A stretch of DNA of 64,000 nucleotides. Source: Methylosinus sp. PW1 (GTDB taxonomy: Bacteria; Pseudomonadota; Alphaproteobacteria; Rhizobiales; Beijerinckiaceae). Of the stretch, positions 8,846-17,831 are shown piece after piece. Made by a program: the position numbers and the translations under genes. Under the pieces are notes generated by a model that saw only the letters and a list, made by a program, of their open reading frames with translations, ran no database searches and was not told where the DNA came from. The DNA lies in contig NZ_JQNK01000009.1 in assembly GCF_000745215.1 (NCBI RefSeq), positions 2,108,001 through 2,172,000 of the forward strand. The letters run 5' to 3'. Each line of letters starts with the position of its first letter. Position 1 is the stretch's first letter.

Positions 8846-10426
8846 TCAGCTCTCCTCGCGTTCGAGCACGGCGCCGAGCACGGCGATGAAGTCCTTGTCG
8901 GCGAGCGCGCGGGCGCGATCGATGAGGCAAGGAATCGGGCTCGACGGTTCGGCGATGCGGAAGTAGCGCGCTATATCGTCCAGCAGCAGCAAGGCCTGCG
9001 TACGCGTCGTCGCCGAGAAGCTCGGAGCGTCGATCTCATAATCCTCGGCATAGTCGATCGCCTCCGGCTGCAGCTCGACCTGCTCCGGCTCGACGGCGAT
9101 CGAATCCGGCGCCTCGATCTCGCTCGTCTCCGCGAGACCATCCTGCGGGGCGTCGCTCATCGACGCGTCCGGCCCCTCCGCGCTCGCCTGCGCCTCTTGC
9201 TCTACGCTCTCCAACTCCGATCTCTCTTCCTCGAAGGGCGCAGGCGCCTCTACGGACGGCGCCTCGATCAGCAAAGGCGTGGGCGGCGCGACGCGACGGC
9301 GCGTCTTGCGCGGCGTCTGGCGCTCGTCGAAATATTCGGCGCGCGACGGCGTCATGTCGCCGAGCGGCGCGACGGCCAGCTTGAACGGATTCTCGCCACC
9401 GATCGAAAATTGCGCATAGGCGTGACGCTCGGGCAGCAGAGCGGCCAGCACCTCTATGAAGGTCTTGCCCTGCAGGACGATCGCCTGCGCGACCAGCGGC
9501 AGCGCGGGATTGGACGGCTCGAAGAGGCAGAAATAATCCTTCGCCGCATCGAGCGCGCGGCGCGCGTCGGCGGCGCAGGCGATGGCGCCGCGCGGCGCGT
9601 CCCCGCCCGCTTCGTCTTCCTCTTCCGGCTCCGGCGCCGTCGGATCGGGAAACGCCAATGAAAAGAAGCTCAGCACGCCGCCGACGACCTTCAGCAGCGC
9701 GCCGAATTCGGGCGTCTCCGCGCCGCTCGTATGCTCGCCGAAACGCGCGCGAATATTTTTCAGCGCCGCCTCGAGCCGCTGGAAGCTGGCGCGCGTCGCC
9801 GCGACGGCCTCCTCGCCGGCGTCGGCGAGCACGCGCACGATCTGCTCCTGCGTCATCGCCGCTATGCGGCCGCCCGCGGGCTTCTCGCCGCCCTCTGCGC
9901 CTTCGGCCGCCTTCTCCTGCTCGGCGAGCACTGTTGAGCGAAAAGCGATATTGCCCTTGCGCCGATCCGTATGGAGCGTGACGAATTGCAGCGAGATCGT
10001 CACGACAGAGCCGTCGAGCTCGTCGAGAATATCGGCGCGCGCCTTCACCGATCCGTCGCGGGGGCGCGGATGCACGCCGTCCCAATAGCGCTCCAGCAAG
10101 GTCGCCATGGCTGCGACCGTGTCGACGAACTCGTCGAGGTTGCGCTTGAGAATGGCGAGACGCGCCAGAAAAACCATGAGGCGCAGATCGCGTGTGCGCT
10201 TCATCACATCGGCGAGCATCGCCGGTATGTATTCTATGGCTTCTCGGAATTCATTGTCGGTCGGGTCGAAAGGCCGGCCGTCGGTAAAGAAGGTCTCGGG
10301 AAGTTGAAACGGCGCGAAGGCGAAGAAATTCATGAAGGCGGCGTCGCCGTTCTCGTCGAGATCGGGGCCGCAAGGATCCGCCTCGGAGACGGGCGACGAG
10401 AGAAAGGCCGGATCGACGATCGCCAT
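8846..10426 (-). CDS. tssA: T6SS assembly protein TssA (ImpA N-terminal family)
   Basis: TssA proteins prime baseplate and sheath assembly or cap the growing sheath. This one is 526 aa. It begins with an ImpA-type domain (about residues 8-135) marked by PVSEADPCGPDLDENGD and DTVAAMATLLERYWDGVHPR. The middle, roughly residues 385-460, is an acidic, low-complexity linker. The C-terminus returns to a conserved helical segment (EPSSPIPCLIDRARALADKD). The start follows the upstream OmpA-like gene by 6 bases, with AGGA just before it. The exact TssA subclass (cap or priming type) cannot be settled by eye. Confidence 0.92.
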   Translation of the reverse strand: MAIVDPAFLSSPVSEADPCGPDLDENGDAAFMNFFAFAPFQLPETFFTDGRPFDPTDNEFREAIEYIPAMLADVMKRTRDLRLMVFLARLAILKRNLDEFVDTVAAMATLLERYWDGVHPRPRDGSVKARADILDELDGSVVTISLQFVTLHTDRRKGNIAFRSTVLAEQEKAAEGAEGGEKPAGGRIAAMTQEQIVRVLADAGEEAVAATRASFQRLEAALKNIRARFGEHTSGAETPEFGALLKVVGGVLSFFSLAFPDPTAPEPEEEDEAGGDAPRGAIACAADARRALDAAKDYFCLFEPSNPALPLVAQAIVLQGKTFIEVLAALLPERHAYAQFSIGGENPFKLAVAPLGDMTPSRAEYFDERQTPRKTRRRVAPPTPLLIEAPSVEAPAPFEEERSELESVEQEAQASAEGPDASMSDAPQDGLAETSEIEAPDSIAVEPEQVELQPEAIDYAEDYEIDAPSFSATTRTQALLLLDDIARYFRIAEPSSPIPCLIDRARALADKDFIAVLGAVLEREES

Positions 10427-10432
10427 GGCCGC

Positions 10433-10978
10433 TCAATCCTCCGCGCGGGTTTCGACGCGGCGATTGGCCGGGTCGAGCGGATCGCGCGCCTTCGGCCGCG
10501 CGCGGCCATAGCCTTGCGCATCCAGCCGCGCGGCGTCGATCCCCGCCGAAACCAGATAGTTGCGCACTGCTTCGGCGCGACGTTGCGACAGCCGCAGATT
10601 GGTCTCGTCGCGGCCGCGCGCATCCGTATGGCCGTCGACATGAAAACGTCGCGCGGCGAGCGCCGGATCGCGCAGCGCCTCGGCGAATTGGTCGAGATTT
10701 TTGCGCGCGCGCGGCGTCAGCCGATCGGAGCCGAGCTCGAATGTCACCTCGAGGTCGAAGGCCTCGTTCCGCGCGGCTTTCTCCGCCGCGTCGCCGGGGC
10801 AATCCGCCGCTGCGCCGATGCACAGCGAGCGCGCCGCGCCGAAGGACGGCTCCGCGGCGAAATGTCGAACGATATCCGATGCGGAATAGGCCGGCGCGTC
10901 ATCGGCGCGGCTGAGAGTCGACGGCGCGCACGCCGCGGCCGCCGACAATGCGAGAGCGAGAAGAAGCTTGCGTCCCAA
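10433..10978 (-). CDS. OmpA-family peptidoglycan-binding protein, possible lipoprotein, T6SS-linked
   Basis: This is an exported protein of 181 aa with a C-terminal OmpA-like domain (about residues 75-180). The peptidoglycan-binding signature is clear: HVDGHTDARGRDETNLRLSQ and AEAVRNYLVSAG. The chosen TTG start at 10978 follows GGGGAC by six bases and gives a compact signal sequence MGRKLLLALALSAAAAC. The AAAC ending could be a weak lipobox, making this an outer-membrane lipoprotein. It precedes tssA by 6 bases and is divergent from vgrG. Because no TssJ lipoprotein is visible, it may help anchor the membrane complex; that is inference. An alternative upstream ATG at 11098 would overlap vgrG and spoil the signal peptide. 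Confidence 0.8.
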   Translation of the reverse strand: MGRKLLLALALSAAAACAPSTLSRADDAPAYSASDIVRHFAAEPSFGAARSLCIGAAADCPGDAAEKAARNEAFDLEVTFELGSDRLTPRARKNLDQFAEALRDPALAARRFHVDGHTDARGRDETNLRLSQRRAEAVRNYLVSAGIDAARLDAQGYGRARPKARDPLDPANRRVETRAED

Positions 10979-11006
10979 TATGTCGTCCCCGGCGCAAAAA
11001 TACTTC

Positions 11007-11038
11007 TCGACACTATTTTTGCCGTTACGTATCGTCAA
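11007..11038. promoter_or_regulatory. overlapping divergent promoters between the ompA-like/tssA arm and vgrG
   Basis: The 109-base divergent gap holds a plus-strand pair TCGACA (11007-11012), 17 bases, TATCGT (11030-11035) pointing at vgrG. A minus-strand pair TTGACG (11033-11038), 17 bases, TAGTGT (11010-11015) points at the ompA-like gene. The two promoters lie on top of each other, so polymerase could occupy only one at a time. Box matches are good but not perfect, and expression data are absent. Confidence 0.4.
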
Positions 11039-11087
11039 GAGCTTACCCGTTTCGCTTTCCAGGATCGTTTCGAGCTTCGGATGCACC

Positions 11088-12923
11088 ATGTCTGACATAT
11101 TGATTCAGGACGGCCGCATCGCGATCCTGTCCACGCCATTGGGGAAGGACAAGCTCGCGATCACGGCGCTCGACGCGACGGAAGGATTGAGCGAGCTGTT
11201 CGAGGTTCGCATCGAGACGGTCAGTCCCGACGCCAATGTCGATTTCGATCAGCTGCTCGGCCGCGACTGCACAGTGGCTCTGACGCTGCTCGATCGTCCG
11301 CAACGTCATTTCAACGGAATCGTCGCGGAGGCGCAGGCGATCGGCGCCTTCGAGGATCTCTATGTCTATCGCTTCGTGCTGCGGCCGGCCCTATGGCTGC
11401 TGACGCGCACGACCAATTGCCGCATCTTTCATCACAAGTCGGCGCTCGCCATCGTCGCCGACGTTCTCGGCGAGCGCAACATAACGATCGAGAAAGCGAC
11501 CAAGCGCAGCTATCCAGAGCTCGACTATTGCGTGCAATATCGCGAGACCGATTTCGATTTCGTCTCGCGGCTCATGGAGCAGCACGGAATCTATTACTAC
11601 TTCAAGCACGCGGACGGCGCGCACACGATGGTTCTGTCCGACTCGCGCTCCTCGCATCAGGCGATCGCGGGCGGCGCCTCCATCGTCTTCGCCAATGCGC
11701 TGGCCGGCCTCACGCAGCAGGAGCAGGCGCTGCTCTCCTGGTCGTCGGAGCGGCGCTTCCGCACCGGCAAGATCGAGCTGCGCGATTACGCCTTTCGCGA
11801 GCCGGGCTCCAATCTCAAGGCCAGGACGCAGGGCTCCGAGAGCTATGCGCGCGCAACGACCTACGAATATTACGACTATCCCGGCAAATATCAGAATGCG
11901 AGCGACGGGCGCCTCTATGCGGACGCGCGGCTCGAGGCCGAGCAGGCGATCGACTATCGCCGCTACGCATCGGGCCAGGCGCCCAGCCTCTTTCCGGGCG
12001 GGCTCGCCACGCTCGACCGCCATCCGACCACGGCGGAGAACAAGCAATATCTCATCGTCCGCTGCTCGCATCATTTCGCCGACGAGGCGTTTCGCTCCAC
12101 TGGCGGGCTCGACGGGCGCCAGCCCTATCACGGCAATTACGAGCTGCAGCCGGCCGATCGCGTCTTTCGCGCGCCCCTGGTGACGCCGCGGCCGCTCGTG
12201 CATGGGCCGCAGACGGCGAAGGTGGTCGCGCGCGACAAGGACGCCGACAGCGAGGAGATCGACACCGATCCCGACGGCCATGGGATGATCAAGGTCCGCT
12301 TCCATTGGGATCGCGAGGACAAGCGCTCCTGCTGGATGCGCGTGGCGCAGCTATGGTCCGGCCCCGGCTGGGGCGCGCAATTCATTCCGCGCATCGGCAT
12401 GGAGGTGGTCGTCGAGTTTCTGGAGGGCGATCCCGACAAGCCGATCGTCGTCGGCGCCGTCTACAATGGCGGCAATAGATTTCCCTATAAGCTGCCGGAC
12501 AACAACACGCAGTCGGGATTGAAATCCGACTCCTCGAAGGGCCATGGCGGCTACAATGAATTCATGTTCGAGGACAAGAAGGGTTCCGAGAAAATCCGCA
12601 TGCATGCGGAGAAGGATCACGATGTCGTAATCCGCAATTCCGAGACGACGGAGATCGGCGAAGCCTTCTCCGGCGGCGGCGCCTCGCGCAAGACGACGCT
12701 GAAGAGCGGCGGCGACGAGCTGACGCTGGAGTCCGGCTCGCGCAAGACGACGATCCATGGCGGCAAGGATGCGACGACCGTCGATCAGAGCATAACGATC
12801 GAATCGCTCGGCGACACGATCACGCTGAAGACGGGCGCGAGCTCGATAAAGCTGACGCCGAGCAAGATCGAGATCAGCTCGACGATGATCGCCCTGTCCG
12901 CCACCAAGATCGACCTGAACTGA
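11088..12923 (+). CDS. vgrG: T6SS spike protein VgrG (TssI)
   Basis: VgrG trimers form the spike at the tip of the Hcp tube. The 611-residue protein has the gp27-like hub over about residues 1-410, including CVQYRETDFDFVSRLMEQHG and YYYFKH, which are hallmarks of the family. The gp5-like OB fold follows from about residue 415 (RVAQLWSGPGWGAQFIPRIG). A repetitive beta-helix-like tail ends at the stop, with no extra effector domain, so this is a canonical rather than evolved VgrG. The start ATG is chosen because upstream in-frame codons do not match the family. It opens the rightward T6SS arm. Confidence 0.97.
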   Translation: MSDILIQDGRIAILSTPLGKDKLAITALDATEGLSELFEVRIETVSPDANVDFDQLLGRDCTVALTLLDRPQRHFNGIVAEAQAIGAFEDLYVYRFVLRPALWLLTRTTNCRIFHHKSALAIVADVLGERNITIEKATKRSYPELDYCVQYRETDFDFVSRLMEQHGIYYYFKHADGAHTMVLSDSRSSHQAIAGGASIVFANALAGLTQQEQALLSWSSERRFRTGKIELRDYAFREPGSNLKARTQGSESYARATTYEYYDYPGKYQNASDGRLYADARLEAEQAIDYRRYASGQAPSLFPGGLATLDRHPTTAENKQYLIVRCSHHFADEAFRSTGGLDGRQPYHGNYELQPADRVFRAPLVTPRPLVHGPQTAKVVARDKDADSEEIDTDPDGHGMIKVRFHWDREDKRSCWMRVAQLWSGPGWGAQFIPRIGMEVVVEFLEGDPDKPIVVGAVYNGGNRFPYKLPDNNTQSGLKSDSSKGHGGYNEFMFEDKKGSEKIRMHAEKDHDVVIRNSETTEIGEAFSGGGASRKTTLKSGGDELTLESGSRKTTIHGGKDATTVDQSITIESLGDTITLKTGASSIKLTPSKIEISSTMIALSATKIDLN

Positions 12924-12933
12924 GGGGGAGAGG

Positions 12934-13500
12934 GTGAGCGCGCCGAGCAAGATACGCTTCGCCGCCGTGCGCGACCTCTACGCCGCTTTTCCCACGGCGG
13001 AGATCGACGTCGGAATCGAATGCTGCGAGGAGCCTTCCGCGGGCTTCGTCTCCCGTCTCGCGAAGGAGGGCGACCATCGCGCGGCCTTGTCCTATTGCGC
13101 CTATCTTCTGGCGCGGCGCGAGGCCGTGTGGTGGGCGGCGCGCTGCGTGCGGCAGACGGAGCCGGCGGACGCCGTGTCTCTGCGCTGCCTGCAGGCGGCG
13201 GAGGAATGGGTGAGCGAGCCGAGCGAGGCGCGGCGTCGGCGCGCGCTGGAGGAGGCCGCGCAAGCGCGAAAATCGCTCGCCGCGGCCTGGGTCGCGCAAG
13301 CGGCGGGATGGTCGGGCGGCAATGTCTCGCCCGATCCCGCCTTTTATCTGGAGCCGCCGCCGCAGGCCACGGCGCAGGCGGCGCGCGGGGCGGTGCTGAT
13401 CGCGCTCGGCGCCGTGGCGGGGGATCGCCGCGAGGCTGTCGAGAGCGGATGGATAGAGGCAGCGCTGCGCTGCGCGCTCGGCGAGCTTCATCGGTCATGA
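12934..13500 (+). CDS. T6SS-associated protein of unknown function (DUF6931-like)
   Basis: This 188-residue Ala/Glu/Arg-rich, probably all-helical protein has no signal peptide or membrane segment. Tryptophan-containing motifs such as EAVWWAARCVRQ and AAAWVAQAAGWSGGN resemble the small proteins often found after vgrG in alphaproteobacterial T6SS loci (DUF6931, from memory). It begins with GTG ten bases after the vgrG stop, behind GGGGGAGAGG. The position beside vgrG suggests a spike adaptor or chaperone, but no function is established and the family call is tentative. Confidence 0.75.
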   Translation: MSAPSKIRFAAVRDLYAAFPTAEIDVGIECCEEPSAGFVSRLAKEGDHRAALSYCAYLLARREAVWWAARCVRQTEPADAVSLRCLQAAEEWVSEPSEARRRRALEEAAQARKSLAAAWVAQAAGWSGGNVSPDPAFYLEPPPQATAQAARGAVLIALGAVAGDRREAVESGWIEAALRCALGELHRS

Positions 13501-13546
13501 GGCGAGAAGGCGCGGGCTCGCGGCCCGCTGAGGGAGCCATCGGGGA

Positions 13547-14917
13547 ATGCGCCTGACATTGACGATCGAGAATTTCAGCCGAAGGCCGGACGGCGGCCCG
13601 CTGACCTATGTCGCGGAGGGCCGCCGCAGCATCGACATCGGCCGCAATCAGCATCTCGACTGGTGCCTGCCGGACGAGAATCATTTCATCTCCGGCCGCC
13701 ATTGCGAGATCGCGCCGCGCGACGGCGCCTATTATCTCACCGATGTCTCGATGAACGGGACTTTCGTCAATCACCCCGACAATCGCGTGCAATCGCCCTA
13801 TCGGCTGCGCGACGGCGATCGTCTCTACATCGGCGATTATGTCGTCGTGGCGCGCGTGGAGGGCGACGCGCCGGCGCTCGACGCAGCCGCCGTCTCATCG
13901 ACGCAGCCGGCTCCGGCTTATGACGATTTCTGGAGCGCCTCCGAGCCGGCGCCGCCGCCCATCGATCCACGCTCGCTCGATCCACGCCGGCTCGATCCGG
14001 CGCCGCAGACCGATTGGATCGACCATGTCGCCGATGTGGCGACGCCGATAGCGCCGACCCCGCGCCGACCTTCCGCCGAGCCCGCAGCGGCCTCCTTTTG
14101 GGGCGAGCCGCCACAGCCCGCTCCGACCGCCGCGCCGAACGACATTTGGGGCGCGCCGGCGCCGCCCGCCTCGACGCCCGCGCCCATTGTCGACTGGGGC
14201 TCGCCGCCGCCCGCCGTCGCGCCTCTCGCCGCTCCGCCTCTCACTGCGCCTACGCCGATCGCTCCTGCGCCGATCGCCGCCGCGCCCGTTCCGCCGCCGC
14301 CCCCGCCCGCCGCCGCGCCGGGGACGGTGGGCGCCTATGCGGAATTTCTGACGAGCTTCATGCAGGCGCTGAACCTGCCGGAGCAGACATTCGCCAGCGC
14401 GACGCCGGCGCAGCTCGGCGAGCAGCTCGGAACGCTGACGCGGCTCATCGCGGAGGAGACGCGGCAATTGCTGCGCGCCCGCGCCGAGGCCAAGCGGCTG
14501 ACGCGCAGCGCCAGCCATACGATCATCGAGGCGCAGGGCAACAACCCGCTGAAATTCGCGCCGACGACGGAAGAGGCGCTGCGCATCGTGCTCGGTCCGC
14601 CGCGTCCGGGCTATCTCTCCGCCGGTCCCGCCTTCGCCCAGGCCTTCGTCGATGTGAAGGCGCATGAGCTGCGCACCTACGCCGCCATGCAGGAGGCGGT
14701 GCGCATGCTGAGCGACAGCCTCGATCCGGCGAGCCTCGAGAGAGCGCAGGGCAAGGACAGCGGCATCGCTTCGCTCGTCGGCTCCCGCAAGGCGCGGCTA
14801 TGGGACCGCTATGTCGAGCGCTGGACGGCGATGAGCCCGCGCTCGGGCGACAAGCTCGCCGATGCCTTCATGCGCAATTTCGCCGACTGCTACGACCGGG
14901 CCGACGCCCGGAAATAA
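13547..14917 (+). CDS. tagH: T6SS FHA-domain protein TagH/ImpI (Fha)
   Basis: The FHA domain (about residues 20-105) binds phosphothreonine and links kinase signalling to T6SS assembly. Key residues are seen in SGRHCEI and SMNGTFVN. A linker rich in Pro and Ala (about 110-265) leads to a conserved C-terminal domain (about 270-456) typical of T6SS FHA proteins, with LNLPEQTFASATPAQLG and GRKARLWDRYVERW-like elements. The protein is 456 aa, cytoplasmic, and upstream of tssK. With the PP2C phosphatase and kinase at 22074-24870 it makes the known threonine-phosphorylation switch. The last 26 bases of its 3' end are duplicated downstream (see findings). Confidence 0.92.
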   Translation: MRLTLTIENFSRRPDGGPLTYVAEGRRSIDIGRNQHLDWCLPDENHFISGRHCEIAPRDGAYYLTDVSMNGTFVNHPDNRVQSPYRLRDGDRLYIGDYVVVARVEGDAPALDAAAVSSTQPAPAYDDFWSASEPAPPPIDPRSLDPRRLDPAPQTDWIDHVADVATPIAPTPRRPSAEPAAASFWGEPPQPAPTAAPNDIWGAPAPPASTPAPIVDWGSPPPAVAPLAAPPLTAPTPIAPAPIAAAPVPPPPPPAAAPGTVGAYAEFLTSFMQALNLPEQTFASATPAQLGEQLGTLTRLIAEETRQLLRARAEAKRLTRSASHTIIEAQGNNPLKFAPTTEEALRIVLGPPRPGYLSAGPAFAQAFVDVKAHELRTYAAMQEAVRMLSDSLDPASLERAQGKDSGIASLVGSRKARLWDRYVERWTAMSPRSGDKLADAFMRNFADCYDRADARK

Positions 14918-14967
14918 AAAAGAGGACGACCGGGCCGACGCCCAAAAATAAATGACAGGGGGAGCAA

Positions 14968-16308
14968 ATGTCTTGGCGCAGCAAGGTCGTGTGGAGCGAG
15001 GGATTGTTCCTGCGCCCGCACCACTTCCAGCAGGGCGACCGCTATCTGGAATGGGCGACGACCGCCCGCACGCGCAATCTCGCGCCCTTCTCCTGGGGCT
15101 TCTCCCGCCTCGACATCGACCACGGCCTCGCGCAGCGCGGCAAGCTCGGCCTCGAGGCCGCATGGGGCGTGATGCAGGACGGCACGCCGTTCCAGCTCGA
15201 AGGCAAGGAGGAGCTGCCGGAGCCTCTGCCGATCGACGACAAGATCGCCAATCGCATCGTCTGGCTCGCCTTCCCCGAGGCTTCGCCCAACACGCGCGAG
15301 GTGGCGCGGCGCGACAGCGTTTCCGCGAGCCGCTATTTCCACGCCTCCGAGACCTTCATCGACTCCACCTCCGAGCTGCGCGTGGAGGAGGAGATAGAGG
15401 TCGCGCATCCGCGCATGGAGCTGCATCTCGAGAGCGAGCGCAAGCGTGGCTACAATAATCTTCCCGTCGCGCGCATCGTGAAGCTCGAGAATGGCGCCGT
15501 TCTGCTCGATCCCGAATTCGCGCCGACCGTGCTGATCTGCCGCGCGCATGACGTCGTCGTCGGCTGGCTCAATCGCGTCATCGGCTGGATCGAGAACAAG
15601 CTCGAATCCATCGCGCGCTACGCCGCCGATCCCACCGCCGGCGGCGGCCTGCAAAATCGCGATTACCTGCTGCTGCAGACGCTCAATCGCGCGATACCGG
15701 CGCTCCAGCATTTCGAGCATACGGCCAATCATCTGCATCCAGAGCGGCTCTATGTGTTTCTCGTCTCGCTCGCCGGCGAGCTCGCCACCTTCTGCGCCGC
15801 CGATCGCCGCGCGCCGAGCTATCGGCCTTACGATCACGACAATCTGAAGAATACATTCGAGCCGGTGCTGCGCGATCTTCAGGACTTCCTCAGCAAGGAC
15901 GCCGATCATCGCGCCATTCGTCTCGAGCTGCAGCAGCTCGCGCCCAACGCCTTCAAATCGCCGATCAAGGATCGCTCGCTGTTTCAGAACGCGTCCTTCT
16001 ATCTCGAAGTGTCGTCGCGGCGTCCGCTCAGCGAGATACAGATGCAGTTTCCCAATCTGCTGAAGCTCGGTCCCGACACGCGCATGAACGAGATCGTGCA
16101 TTACAATCTGCCCGGCGTGCCGATCGTGCATCGGCCCTCGCCGCCGCCGCAGATTCGGCTGCTCGGCGACCATGTGTATTTCTACATCGACAAGAAGAGT
16201 CCGCTCTGGCCCGATTTCAGCGTCGCCGCCGCGATCGGCCTGCATTTCTCGGGCGATTGGCCGGATCTCGAGCTCGAGCTCTGGGCCATTCGGGAGGATA
16301 AGAGATGA
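14968..16308 (+). CDS. tssK: T6SS baseplate-membrane connector TssK (ImpJ/VasE)
   Basis: TssK trimers connect the baseplate to the TssJLM membrane complex and resemble phage receptor-binding proteins. The 446-residue length and the opening KVVWSEGLFLRPHHFQQGDR are diagnostic. Other conserved pieces are VYFYIDKKSPLW near the C-terminus and the RDYLLLQTLNR-type central helix. GGGGGAG lies 4 bases before the ATG. The stop overlaps the tssL start by 4 bases. It is cytoplasmic, without signal or membrane segments. Confidence 0.97.
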   Translation: MSWRSKVVWSEGLFLRPHHFQQGDRYLEWATTARTRNLAPFSWGFSRLDIDHGLAQRGKLGLEAAWGVMQDGTPFQLEGKEELPEPLPIDDKIANRIVWLAFPEASPNTREVARRDSVSASRYFHASETFIDSTSELRVEEEIEVAHPRMELHLESERKRGYNNLPVARIVKLENGAVLLDPEFAPTVLICRAHDVVVGWLNRVIGWIENKLESIARYAADPTAGGGLQNRDYLLLQTLNRAIPALQHFEHTANHLHPERLYVFLVSLAGELATFCAADRRAPSYRPYDHDNLKNTFEPVLRDLQDFLSKDADHRAIRLELQQLAPNAFKSPIKDRSLFQNASFYLEVSSRRPLSEIQMQFPNLLKLGPDTRMNEIVHYNLPGVPIVHRPSPPPQIRLLGDHVYFYIDKKSPLWPDFSVAAAIGLHFSGDWPDLELELWAIREDKR

Positions 16309-17819
16309 GCGACAAGGACAATCCTTTCGGCTCCTCCGGCGGCGACCGCACCGTCTTTCAGCCCAATCCCGGCGGGCGCCGTCCGCCGCCGCGCCCCGCC
16401 GCGCCGCCGCCTCCGGCGCCCACGCCCGGCTACACGCCGCAGACGGCGCCCGCCTATGCGCCGCAACAAGATTTCGGCGCGCCGCGCCCGGCCGAGCATC
16501 CTTACGGCCAATTCGCGCCCTCGCCTTTCGAGACCGCCGGCGGCCCGTCGCGCGCGGCGCCCGACGCCTGGGTGACGGGCCGCGGGCAGCAGCAGCAGGC
16601 CGCCGCGCCCTTGCAGCGCGCCGAGGATTTGGATTTCGACGCGCTCGTCGCGCGGCATCCCAATCCCATATTGCGCGCCGCCGGCCCGCTGCTGCATCTG
16701 CTGGGGCGGCTGCGCGTCGCCGCGCTCAGCGCCGATCTCGAGAGCCTGCTCGAGCAGGTCGCCGCCGCCGTCGCCTTTTTCGACAAGGATATTCGCAGCG
16801 CCGGCGTCACGCCGGAACAGGCGAACGTCGCCAAATATCTCATTTGCGCGACGGCCGACGACATTGTGCAGAACATACCGACCGACGACCGCCATTTGTG
16901 GACGCGCTACAGCATGACCTCGCGCTTCTTCGGCGAGCGGCTCGGCGGCGTGAATTTCTTCAAGCAGCTCGAATGGCTGCAGCGCGACCCCGGCGCCAAT
17001 TTCGACGTGCTGGAACTGCAGCATGTCTGTCTCGCGCTCGGCTTTCAGGGCCAATATCGCGCTGCCGAGGGCGGCCCCAATCAGCTGCAATACATACAGC
17101 GTAATCTCTATGAGCTGCTGCGCCGCGTGCGGCCGAAGCAGGCGCTCGATCTCTCGCCGCGCTGGAAGGGCCAGGCGCTGCCGCTCGGCCGCAAAGGCTT
17201 CGTTTTGCCCCTATGGGCGAGCGCGGCCGTTGCGGCGCTCCTGCTCTTCGGCGTCTTCATCGGCCTGCGCGCAAAGCTCGGCGGCGTCGGCGAATCCGTC
17301 GCAGCAGAGATCGAGACGCTGCATCCTTCCACCAAGATCGCCTTGCAGGAGCGGCTCAATCTTCCGCGCGTGGAGCCGCCGCCGAAGCCTTCCGTGCAAT
17401 GCAAGCGCATCGGCGAGCAAGTGGGCGACGGCGTGAGCGTCACCTGCAACGGCAAATGGGTGCAGATCAAGGTCGGCGACGCCGTGCTGTTCCAATCCGG
17501 CAAGGCGGCGGTGCTGCCGCAATTCTCGCCCATCGCCGAGCGCATCGCGCGCGCGATCGACGGCGAGACGGGGCCGATCAAAGTGATCGGCCACACCGAC
17601 AATCAGCCCTTGAGCCCGCTCAACCCCTTCCGCGACAATCAGCGTCTCTCGGAGGAGCGCGCGCGCGCCGTCGCGGCGCTGCTGAAGCCGCTGCTCAAAG
17701 ATCCTTCGCGCGTCTCGGAGGCCGGCCGCGGCCCGTCCGAGCCGATCGCCGACAACGCCAATGAAGCCGGACGGCGCCTCAATCGGCGCGTCGAAGTGCT
17801 CATCAGCCGCATAGACTGA
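16305..17819 (+). CDS. tssL: T6SS inner-membrane protein TssL (DotU/IcmH) with C-terminal OmpA domain
   Basis: TssL is an inner-membrane partner of TssM. The protein (504 aa) starts with a Pro/Ala-rich stretch of about 100 residues. A cytoplasmic DotU domain follows (about 105-285; AKYLICATADDIVQN, then RFFGERLGGVNFFKQL), then one membrane segment (about 300-322, LPLWASAAVAALLLFGVF). The periplasmic OmpA-like domain (about 385-503) has VIGHTDNQPLSPLNPF and NRRVEVLISR. This is the specialised TssL type that can bind peptidoglycan itself. It is translationally coupled to tssK and is followed 12 bases later by tssM. Confidence 0.96.
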   Translation: MSDKDNPFGSSGGDRTVFQPNPGGRRPPPRPAAPPPPAPTPGYTPQTAPAYAPQQDFGAPRPAEHPYGQFAPSPFETAGGPSRAAPDAWVTGRGQQQQAAAPLQRAEDLDFDALVARHPNPILRAAGPLLHLLGRLRVAALSADLESLLEQVAAAVAFFDKDIRSAGVTPEQANVAKYLICATADDIVQNIPTDDRHLWTRYSMTSRFFGERLGGVNFFKQLEWLQRDPGANFDVLELQHVCLALGFQGQYRAAEGGPNQLQYIQRNLYELLRRVRPKQALDLSPRWKGQALPLGRKGFVLPLWASAAVAALLLFGVFIGLRAKLGGVGESVAAEIETLHPSTKIALQERLNLPRVEPPPKPSVQCKRIGEQVGDGVSVTCNGKWVQIKVGDAVLFQSGKAAVLPQFSPIAERIARAIDGETGPIKVIGHTDNQPLSPLNPFRDNQRLSEERARAVAALLKPLLKDPSRVSEAGRGPSEPIADNANEAGRRLNRRVEVLISRID

Positions 17820-17831
17820 GGAATTTTCCCA

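Noticed and set aside
10978..11098. Longer start of the OmpA-like protein at 11098
   Set aside because: It overlaps the vgrG start and puts 40 residues without signal character before the hydrophobic export sequence.
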